From the NCBI GenBank assembly GCA_037481875.1, contig JBBFKY010000001.1, positions 221,782 through 285,781 of the forward strand: a stretch of DNA of 64,000 bases. The letters are read 5' to 3'. The translations under genes and the position numbers were made by a program. This DNA is from Desulfosoma sp. Lineage in GTDB: Bacteria > Desulfobacterota > Syntrophobacteria > Syntrophobacterales > DSM-9756. Positions 46,116 to 53,084 of this stretch are shown here, piece by piece. The number at the start of each line of letters is the position of its first letter. The stretch's first letter is position 1. A model generated the notes under the pieces. It did no database searches. It was not told the DNA's origin and saw nothing but the letters and a program-made list of their open reading frames with translations.

Positions 46116-47021
46116 TCAGCTTGACAGTCTCCGGACGTAGTCGGCGGCTTCCAGCCCAGCCACGCAGCCTTCCCCGACGGCTTTGGCAATTTGCCATGGA
46201 GGGCCGCAAATATCCCCGGCCGCGTAGACTCCGGGAACATTGGTTTCCTGCTTTTTGTTTGTCACGACATATTGAAAGGATTCCGGATCCAAAGCCACGC
46301 CTAAAGCTGTGGCGATCTCCAAAGCGCCTTTGGCCCCTCGTTCAATGAAGACGCCTTGGACGGCAATGGTTGTGCCGTCATCCAAAAGCACGCCTTCCAC
46401 AGCATCGGCACCGATAATCTTCACCACCTTGCGGCCTTCATGGAGGAAAATGGGGCTTTGACGCAGTTTCTCGGCCAAGTTTTCTGAAACTTGTAGTTCT
46501 TCGCAGACGAGGTGCACCTGGTCGGTGTAAAAGAGAAGGGTTAGAGCTCCGGAAACGGCAGCGCTTTCGCAGCCCACCACGGCTACAGGAACGCCTCGAA
46601 AAAAGTTGGCGTCGCACTCCACACAATAACTGACGCCTTTGCCGAGGAATTCCCGTTCTCCAGGAACCCCTAGTTTCTTTCGAGAAATACCCATGGCCAG
46701 AATGACGGCTTTCGCTTCAATCTCGTGATCTTCTTCCAATTCTAGTTTGAAATGACCATCAACGTGTTGTGCTTGGACCACATCTTCCTCAAAGAAGACA
46801 GCCCCGAATTTTTCCGCTTGAAGGCGTCCTTGAGTCAGCAGATCTTCTCCGGTGCTATGTGGAATGCAACAGAAATTTTCTATATGCGCTCGGTAGGCGC
46901 TGCTTTTGGAAATTTTTCCCACCACGGCCACAGAAACCTTCTTTCGTGAGGCGTGAATGGCGGCCTGCAAGCCGGCCGGACCTGTGCCAATGATCACGAC
47001 ATCGTAAGTATGCTTCTGCAT
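46116..47021 (-). CDS. Thioredoxin-reductase-like flavoprotein lacking NADPH motifs
   Basis: 301 residues. FAD motif GTGPAGLQAA at 12-21 and the redox pair Cys133-Val-Glu-Cys136 (SYCVECDANFFRG) are intact, as is the C-terminal AAGDICGPPWQI. In NADPH-dependent enzymes the second nucleotide fold reads GxGxxA and is followed by HRRxxxR. Here they are GCESAA and LVCEELQVSE. The enzyme probably takes electrons from another donor such as ferredoxin, as described for FFTR-type and atypical reductases. An unusual CC pair lies at 51-52. ATG 47021 follows AAGGAGG. No thioredoxin gene is adjacent. Confidence 0.8.
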   Translation of the reverse strand: MQKHTYDVVIIGTGPAGLQAAIHASRKKVSVAVVGKISKSSAYRAHIENFCCIPHSTGEDLLTQGRLQAEKFGAVFFEEDVVQAQHVDGHFKLELEEDHEIEAKAVILAMGISRKKLGVPGEREFLGKGVSYCVECDANFFRGVPVAVVGCESAAVSGALTLLFYTDQVHLVCEELQVSENLAEKLRQSPIFLHEGRKVVKIIGADAVEGVLLDDGTTIAVQGVFIERGAKGALEIATALGVALDPESFQYVVTNKKQETNVPGVYAAGDICGPPWQIAKAVGEGCVAGLEAADYVRRLSS

Positions 47022-47155
47022 CGTCTTCGGCCTCCTTGCGTCCAGGAGAGGCTTGTTTCCAGAACTGGATTGAGCCTTCAGGTTTCCGGCGTGAGCGGTT
47101 TCTCGAACACGGGACAAGGAAAAGGCCACGCGCGTGCTTTGTATGGATCTCTATT

Positions 47156-47809
47156 CTATAGCCCAAGGTCTTCGTTGATGAGCACCACCTTGATCCGCCC
47201 CTTGGGATAGGATTTTTCCGTGACCGTCCAGTGATTGCAAATCCTCTCGGGACTGGAACAATCATCGCAACAGCCCGTATGGTAACACGGCGTCTTTTTA
47301 TCCAAGCGCATGGCATTAGCCGGGGCGGCGTAGTCCTTGATACGCCTCATGGCGGCTTCCAGGTTGGGAACCACCTTGTTTCTTCCAACGAGGAGAATCA
47401 CATGCCGAGGTCCAAAGGTGATGGCGGCCACTCGGTTCCCGATCATATCCAGGTTGACCAGCTGGCCGTCTTCGGTCACGGCGTTGGTTCCCGTAAAAAA
47501 GAGATCGACCAGCAGGGAACGGCGGCGCCGTTCCAGCATGTTTTCAGGAGCAAGGCCTTTCTCGTAGGTGTCCAAGACTTCCAGGTCCTTTCGGTTTTTC
47601 ATGGCTTCATAAAGGCCTGTGGCCATAAAGGTCATGGATCCTCCCCAAGAAACGCTTTTCACCGACAGGGACGGCAGGATTTCTTCGAGGACGATACGTT
47701 TGGCGTCCTGAGTGTTTTGCGCAACAAAAACAGCGAAATTGTTCTTTTCCAGAGCCTCCTGGACGCGTTTCAATCGAAGTTGCCAGTAGTGATCCACGGG
47801 CCGATCCAT
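47156..47809 (-). CDS. LUD-domain protein (LutC/YkgG-type)
   Basis: 217 residues. TGTNAVTEDGQLVNLD and FGPRHVILLVGRNKVV are typical of the lactate utilization (DUF162) domain; a TGCCDDCSSPERIC cysteine cluster follows. Members assist L-lactate oxidation as part of an Fe-S complex; stand-alone forms have less clear roles. The ATG at 47809 has AGGAGG upstream. The flavoprotein gene follows after 134 bp on the same strand. Confidence 0.86.
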   Translation of the reverse strand: MDRPVDHYWQLRLKRVQEALEKNNFAVFVAQNTQDAKRIVLEEILPSLSVKSVSWGGSMTFMATGLYEAMKNRKDLEVLDTYEKGLAPENMLERRRRSLLVDLFFTGTNAVTEDGQLVNLDMIGNRVAAITFGPRHVILLVGRNKVVPNLEAAMRRIKDYAAPANAMRLDKKTPCYHTGCCDDCSSPERICNHWTVTEKSYPKGRIKVVLINEDLGL

Positions 47810-48111
47810 GCCTTCCTCCTGAATTCTTGAGAATCGGTTTGCTGCTCTCGGCAACCACGCGAATAGAAAGATCTCTCTTCTAACAAAATCGAGGCGTGTT
47901 TGAAAGAAGCCATGCTTGAGAGAAGCAACCAAAACCGGTGGAGGATGGCCCATAAGTGGGCCAAGGGTTATCGTCGCCATGGGGTCAAGAGATGAAAAAT
48001 TCGGCTTAATAGCAAACCCAGAAAATCCTCACCCAAATTCTGGGATTCTTGGAAAATGACAAGTCTTTTTCCTAGGCAGAGACAACTATCATGATGTAAA
48101 CGCAAAATATT

Positions 48112-48590
48112 TTGTTCAGGCCAAAGACGGGACGTGAGAGTCCTTCTTCCGCAGCTTGCGATACCAAGAAGGAGAAGGACAGACTCGGCGATCTTCAATC
48201 GGGTGGTGAGCAAGCTGGAGAAGCTCAGGAAGAGGAGCGAGGAAGGGGGCTTGCGCAAAGGTTGGCCGAATGTTCCGCACTGGCTTTTCTGCAATGGGTA
48301 CGGCATTCCGATGGATCTTGACAATTTCCGCATAAGGGTCCGGAAACCGGGCTATGGATAAATTCTAAATTCGGCCTTCGATGGCATACTCCTCGTGACA
48401 TGCAGCAGACTTACGGGGCGTTAGAACTTGGCAAGGGGGATCCCACTGGGGAAAGTGACAATGGACATGGAATACACCTCCGCCCAGATCACTTTCCACA
48501 CTTGCTAAAATGGCCGCCTATTGAGAGCCGTTCCACCATCGACGCGCTGGACGACGTGGTGAACGATCACACGCAACTATCCGCAAGCAG
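48112..48590 (+). pseudogene. Decayed tyrosine-recombinase (integrase) C-terminal fragment
   Basis: No intact frame spans this region, but two frames hold integrase-like pieces in order. First, 48134-48358: SKLEKLRKRSEEGGLRKGW, then PHWLFCNGYGIPMDLDNFRI. Next, in another frame around 48363-48545: LRWHTPRDMQQTYGALELGKG and HLLKWPPIESRSTIDALDD. Intact proteins here usually read HDLRHTYA..L and YGHLIPG.NR.AVD.LDD; the catalytic His and Arg are lost. A stop at 48359 separates the parts. It lies 46 bp from the 3' end of tRNA-fMet, the usual place for an integrative element. 47810-48111 to its left has no supported gene. Confidence 0.7.
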
Positions 48591-48596
48591 AAAGAA

Positions 48597-48628
48597 AAAA
48601 GGGCTTAGCCTGACGAGCCAAGCCCTTG
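48597..48628 (-). terminator. Rho-independent terminator of tRNA-fMet
   Basis: On the minus strand AAGGGCTT and AAGCCCTT form an 8-bp stem, with further pairing of GGCT and a loop, followed by TTTTTTCTTTC. It lies eight bases after the encoded CCA. Confidence 0.85.
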
Positions 48629-48635
48629 ATTGTCT

Positions 48636-48712
<77 letters not shown>

Positions 48713-48726
48713 TCAGCGAGCGATGT

Positions 48727-48755
48727 TGTATAGCTCATGGTTGATGAGAAGTCAA
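48727..48755 (-). promoter_or_regulatory. Sigma-70 promoter of tRNA-fMet
   Basis: On the minus strand: TTGACT, 17 bases, TATACA. Both boxes match five of six positions, and the -10 lies 14 bases before the tRNA. Confidence 0.8.
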
Positions 48756-48829
48756 GAGGGCGAAATTCGGGTTTTTGCGTTCCCTTAACAGAGAGGAAGG
48801 CGTGCGCAGGGTGGCACGGGATTTCTTTC

Positions 48830-49426
48830 CTAAAGGACGCCTTTGGAGCTGGGCACGGCCGATCGGCGTGGATCCAAGCTTGCGGCTTCGTCCAAAGCGC
48901 GCCCAAAAGCTTTGAAGACCGCTTCCAGAATATGATGCGTGTTGGCACCGTAAGGGACCAGAATATGAGCCGTAATGCCTCCATTCTGGCACAAGGCTCG
49001 AAAGAATTCCGGCACCAGTTCGCTGTCAAAGGTGCCGACCCGTTCGGCCAGGGAAGGTACCCGGTAGACCAGGTAGGGCCGATTGGAAAGATCGAGACTC
49101 ACTTGAGCTAAAGCCTCGTCCATGGGAATGAAGGCGGTCCCGTAACGACGAAGACCTTTACGGTCCCCCAGGGCTTTGGAGAGGGCTTGGCCGAGGCAAA
49201 TACCCACGTCTTCCACGGTGTGGTGGCCGTCCACCTCCAAGTCCCCTTGGGCTCGAAGGGTCAAATCAAAGAGACCATGCACAGCCCACAGGGTAAGCAT
49301 ATGGTCAAAAAAAGGAAGGCCCGTGTCCACATCCACCATTCCCGTGCCGTCCAAAACAATTTTCACCGAGATAGCGGTTTCCTGGGTTTTTCGTTCCACC
49401 ATCGCCTGGCGCAATTCCCTATTCAT
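48830..49426 (-). CDS. hisB: Imidazoleglycerol-phosphate dehydratase
   Basis: 198 residues. The conserved FFDHMLTLWAVHG, DGHHTVEDVGICLGQAL and YGANTHHILEAVFKA metal-binding segments are present. It makes imidazole acetol-phosphate in histidine synthesis, with two manganese ions. The ATG at 49426 follows AGGGAG. No other his gene is adjacent. The tRNA-fMet promoter begins about 75 bp downstream of its stop. Confidence 0.97.
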   Translation of the reverse strand: MNRELRQAMVERKTQETAISVKIVLDGTGMVDVDTGLPFFDHMLTLWAVHGLFDLTLRAQGDLEVDGHHTVEDVGICLGQALSKALGDRKGLRRYGTAFIPMDEALAQVSLDLSNRPYLVYRVPSLAERVGTFDSELVPEFFRALCQNGGITAHILVPYGANTHHILEAVFKAFGRALDEAASLDPRRSAVPSSKGVL

Positions 49427-49687
49427 AAGAGCTCCCTAGTAACATGAGAAAAGGATTTGGGTTCCTGGGGCGCCGCGGCTTCCACGGAGAAGCCTTCATC
49501 CAACAACAAATAGCTACTCTATAAAGATTTTTCACTCGTGTGTAAACACTGGAGCACTCATGACCTTGAGGGTGTCTTGCCTGTAGAAGCAGAGCAGGGT
49601 AAAATAAAACATTAAGGTGCTTTCATGCTTATGGCGGGCCTATGTGCCAAGACAAGAAACATGCATCACGTACAAAGGGAAGGATCA

Positions 49688-50023
49688 ATGATGGCTGAAG
49701 AAAGATTGCCGCGCTGGTATAGCTTCCTTCGCGAAAACCACCCGAGTGTCATGGATGCCCTAGACGCCTTGGGAGTCGCTGTGCGCCGAGAAGGGCCCTT
49801 GGATCCTAAGACGGCCCATCTGGTGCAATTGGCGGCCGCGGCGGCTATTCGCTCTGAGGGCGCCGTGCACAGCCACACACGGCGAGCGCTTCAAGCGGGT
49901 GCCAGTCGCGAAGAAATCGTGCATACCCTGATCCTCCTGGTCAGCACCATAGGGTTTCCGTCCGTATCCGCCGCTCTGAGCTGGGCCCAGGACGAATTGG
50001 ACAAGACGTCGTCACCTGCTTAA
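49688..50023 (+). CDS. Carboxymuconolactone-decarboxylase/AhpD-like protein without Cys pair
   Basis: 111 residues. The CMD helices are visible (QLAAAAAIRSEGAVHSHTRRALQAGASREEI), but the CxxC of AhpD is replaced by AVHS, keeping only a His. So peroxidase-type redox function is unlikely; a decarboxylase-like or unrelated role remains possible. The ATG at 49688 has AAGGA upstream. Convergent with the 50123 receiver gene. The 49427-49687 gap shows nothing I can support. Confidence 0.78.
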   Translation: MMAEERLPRWYSFLRENHPSVMDALDALGVAVRREGPLDPKTAHLVQLAAAAAIRSEGAVHSHTRRALQAGASREEIVHTLILLVSTIGFPSVSAALSWAQDELDKTSSPA

Positions 50024-50122
50024 ACAAAAATCGCCTTCCTTTCAGCAAATCCATCAACCGGCTGCCGGCACCAAAAGGCACGGCTGGATAAGTGCATTTC
50101 TTTCTTTTTTCATGTTCGCTTC

Positions 50123-50551
50123 TTACCAGCCTTTTTGCCTAAGAATGTTTCGGATCTTTTCTTCCGTTTTTTTCTCAACCAGAACCATCTTTTCCACGTG
50201 AGCCTTTCTGATTTTGTCGGCAAGCACCTTCACATCCGCCGGTTTCTCCAGAACATCGCTCGCTCCCAGCTTCATCGCCTCGATGCCCTTTTGAACGGTT
50301 GCATGCCCTGTCAGCACAATGACCTGAATGTCAGGGTTTTTGCTTTTCATGACCTTCAGGGCTTCAATCCCGTTCATTTCCGGCATTTGCAAATCGAGAA
50401 TGACTGCATCAAAGCTTTCATGTTCAATGAGAGACAAAGCCTCTCTTGCCGACGGTGCCGTCTTGACCCGGATTTCCCGAGCCTTCATCCGCTCCGCCAT
50501 CACCTCAAGAAAATCGGTTTCATCATCCACCAACAAGACTTTCTCGGACAT
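50123..50551 (-). CDS. Stand-alone response-regulator receiver with C-terminal GW tail
   Basis: 142 residues. The receiver residues are present: Asp10 region VDDE, Asp53 in VILDLQMP, Thr in LTGHA and Lys in LEKPAD. After the domain a charged helix ends in EEKIRNILRQKGW. This tail is similar in layout to that of the receiver at 63360 (EINEIVKRRGW), suggesting a shared docking motif. No output domain. It lies 36 bp behind the pseudo-kinase gene. Confidence 0.9.
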   Translation of the reverse strand: MSEKVLLVDDETDFLEVMAERMKAREIRVKTAPSAREALSLIEHESFDAVILDLQMPEMNGIEALKVMKSKNPDIQVIVLTGHATVQKGIEAMKLGASDVLEKPADVKVLADKIRKAHVEKMVLVEKKTEEKIRNILRQKGW

Positions 50552-50587
50552 GGATGGCTCCTTTCTGGGGTGTCGTGATCTTTTTGT

Positions 50588-51283
50588 TTAAGCCTCAGGG
50601 ACGTTTTTGGGGAGGCTCAGCACGACATCACCTGTGGATGAGTCCATGGAGATCTGCGCATGGAGGATAGACAAAAGCGGCGCGGCATCCTTTCGAAGGC
50701 TCTCCGGTAAGCTTGTCTGCGTTGGTTGAATGGCTTGACAATGAAGTCGGACTTCCACGTCCTTGTCTTTTTCCTGGGCGTCGACCTGGACCACGGAGGA
50801 GGGAGGGATCGTCTCAAACAAGGCTTTCAAGCATAGCCAAAGAAGATTCAACAGGAAAAAGGGCTGCACTTGCACTGAAAACGAAGCCTCCCGACAAGCC
50901 ACCTTTAGGGTAATGCCTGACATCGTCGCCTTTCTTTCTGCCAACGTGACTAAGAAGCTGATCAGTTCAGACAGAGGAACGGTTGTGATGGGCTCATCAA
51001 TACTGTGCGCAAACCGGTTTAGGTTCCCTATGAGAACGTTAGCCCGCTGCACCTGTCGTGTGATCTGCATCGCTGTCCGTTTGAGTCGCTCCGGATCAAG
51101 AGGTTTTCCGCGCTCGGCAAGGAGCGCCAAATCCTCCAAAAGCCCTGCATGTTCACTGACGATGGCAATGGCATTTTTCAACTCATGGGAAATCGATGCG
51201 GAGACGGCTCCAAAAAACCGTAGCCCACACACAGCCGGCGCATCGTCGTAACCTCTGACCTCGGACGATTCAAAAGATGCCAT
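50588..51283 (-). CDS. Histidine-kinase-like phosphotransfer protein without ATP site
   Basis: 231 residues. An H-box is visible at SASISHELKNAIAIVSEHAG with His33, followed by a four-helix-like dimerisation region. The part after it has ATPase-like length but no N-box Asn, DxGxG or GxGLG; the matching helix reads LLNLLWLCLKALFE. So it probably cannot bind ATP. It resembles Spo0B/ChpT-type histidine phosphotransferases in outline. Receiver genes lie directly upstream (5 bp) and downstream (36 bp). No membrane segment. Confidence 0.7.
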   Translation of the reverse strand: MASFESSEVRGYDDAPAVCGLRFFGAVSASISHELKNAIAIVSEHAGLLEDLALLAERGKPLDPERLKRTAMQITRQVQRANVLIGNLNRFAHSIDEPITTVPLSELISFLVTLAERKATMSGITLKVACREASFSVQVQPFFLLNLLWLCLKALFETIPPSSVVQVDAQEKDKDVEVRLHCQAIQPTQTSLPESLRKDAAPLLSILHAQISMDSSTGDVVLSLPKNVPEA

Positions 51284-51288
51284 GGGGT

Positions 51289-51660
51289 TTACTCTCTTTT
51301 TTCCGATTGGACTAATTTTCGAAGATGCTCGATCAATTGTTCGATTTTCACAGGCTTAACAAGATAATTATCTATTCCCGTATCCCGACATGCTGCGTCG
51401 AAATCTTCCTGGGAACCATGGCCGGTCATAAACAAAAACTTGAGGTTCGGTCGAATAGAGGCCAATTTCCTTTTCAGCTCGATCCCGCCCATTTTCGGCA
51501 GTTTCACATCAAGAACCGCCACATCGAATTCCCGGTTCTTTACCATCCGGATGGCGTCCTCAGCGTTGGTGACCCAAGAGGCATGAATCCCCCGAAGTTC
51601 AAGCCTTTCCGCCAGGGTCGAGACCAGCTGATCTTCGTCATCCACCAACAAGATATTCAT
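51289..51660 (-). CDS. Stand-alone response-regulator receiver
   Basis: 123 residues. The receiver is complete: LVDDED, Asp51 in VLDVKLP, Thr in FMTGHG and Lys in LVKPV. No output domain. The start at 51660 follows GGAGAAAAAG; a frame to 51708 has no such site. It lies five bases upstream of the pseudo-kinase start and 170 bp behind the CMK-REC gene. Confidence 0.92.
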   Translation of the reverse strand: MNILLVDDEDQLVSTLAERLELRGIHASWVTNAEDAIRMVKNREFDVAVLDVKLPKMGGIELKRKLASIRPNLKFLFMTGHGSQEDFDAACRDTGIDNYLVKPVKIEQLIEHLRKLVQSEKRE

Positions 51661-51830
51661 CTTTTTCTCCAGATTGTATGCGATGCCCTTAGAAGGCGTT
51701 CTGTCCACCTGCGAGAGTCGCTGCAGGAAGCCCTCGAGAAGCTACATACGTGAAAAGATACCCTTCAAGTATTGGCCGATTCATGGACTTTATCGGGCTT
51801 TCCGGGTTTAAGCCTGGGATTCTCAGCCCC

Positions 51831-53057
51831 CTACGTTTTGGCACCGGAACTTTTTCGAATCTTGTCGTAGGCACGCTTCAGCGTATCACTCAAGACATCG
51901 ATGTCGACCGGTTTCTGAAGATAGGCGAACGCGCCCAACTTCATACAGGTTTCCCTGTCAGCCTCAGAGCCGTGCCCTGTCAGAATGATGACCTCGATGT
52001 TGGGTTTGGTCGCCTTGACCCTTTTAAGGACTTCAATGCCGTCAATACCAGGCATCTTCAGATCAAGGATCATGACCTCGGGCTCCTCCTCACTGACGAG
52101 CCTGAGCGCAGATTCACCGTCGTAGGCGACGGCAGATCCCACATCCCTCAGGAGCAGGCGTTCGGAAAGTGTTTGGACGAATTCCCGTTCATCATCGACA
52201 AGAAGAACCTTGGACGGTGCCCGGAAATCATATTTACGGTAAATATCCGCCTGATGAAAATTGGGTCCAACTCGAACCTCGACGGATCGAACACCTTCCA
52301 TCGGCGCCACAAGAGCCTTCAAATCTTCTTCCAATCGAGACAGCATCAACACATGCTTGTTGACGATCAGGGTGACGGCACCGTTTTTGGCTTCCACATC
52401 CACATCATGGCCTTCGGCCGCAAGAGCCACCGCTACGCGGGCTTGAAGCAGAAAATCGGCGGCTGCGGCTCGAGAGGCTTCTGTCGGATGCAGGACATCT
52501 TTTTGAGTGTTACTGACGATCAAATCCACGGCTTGTTCCACGGAAACTTTATCCATCGGGATCAAGATGTCATAGAGCGCCGGTTTCCACGGATCGATTT
52601 CCTTCTTCACCATGGATGTCCAGGAAGAGCGGTCTTCATCGGATTTACGGATGGCTTTGAGTGCGTCCTTTTCGGATACTGCCTCCGCTGTCGCGGCCGT
52701 TCGAAGACGAAAGGCCAGATCTGCAATCAGACACACTCGAAGAACATGGGTGATCTGGGAGGGGATCAAAAGGCCGCAACAGCCGGCAACCAAAAGACGT
52801 TCTTCCTGAAGCATCTGCGCCGTGGCCAATCGTAGGTAAGCGACGGCGCGTTCTTTTTCATGTGTAAAGGCATTGAAGATCGATGTCTTGGCACTGAAAG
52901 CTCGGGAAATGCGTTCAACCGACATGCCGGACAACTGAGAAGCCAAGGCGGCAAGGGTATCGTCTTCAACCAATCGAAATCCGGTGCGCTCCGCCACGTT
53001 TCGAATCACAGAACCTTCATTGCAGTACAAGCCGTAAAAGACGGAAATGACTGACAT
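51831..53057 (-). CDS. Cytidylate-kinase-like / receiver fusion protein
   Basis: 408 residues. The first ~200 resemble the cytidylate-kinase-like (PF13189) domain: YGLYCNEGSVIRNVAERTGF and, further on, RAVAYLRLATAQ and KKEIDPWKPALYD. The usual ATP P-loop is not obvious, so kinase activity is uncertain. A beta-rich middle segment follows. From about 282, a full receiver: LLVDDEREF, Asp in VMILDLKMPG, LTGHG, LQKPVDI. The ATG at 53057 is 27 bp behind sulP. The pairing with a permease is unusual. Confidence 0.8.
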   Translation of the reverse strand: MSVISVFYGLYCNEGSVIRNVAERTGFRLVEDDTLAALASQLSGMSVERISRAFSAKTSIFNAFTHEKERAVAYLRLATAQMLQEERLLVAGCCGLLIPSQITHVLRVCLIADLAFRLRTAATAEAVSEKDALKAIRKSDEDRSSWTSMVKKEIDPWKPALYDILIPMDKVSVEQAVDLIVSNTQKDVLHPTEASRAAAADFLLQARVAVALAAEGHDVDVEAKNGAVTLIVNKHVLMLSRLEEDLKALVAPMEGVRSVEVRVGPNFHQADIYRKYDFRAPSKVLLVDDEREFVQTLSERLLLRDVGSAVAYDGESALRLVSEEEPEVMILDLKMPGIDGIEVLKRVKATKPNIEVIILTGHGSEADRETCMKLGAFAYLQKPVDIDVLSDTLKRAYDKIRKSSGAKT

Positions 53058-53084
53058 GGTTTGTATCCCCTTTTCATGCGGAGT

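Noticed and set aside
47810..48635. An intact mobile element at the initiator tRNA
   Set aside because: Only a frameshifted integrase fragment is visible, without cargo, excisionase or a second att site in the window.
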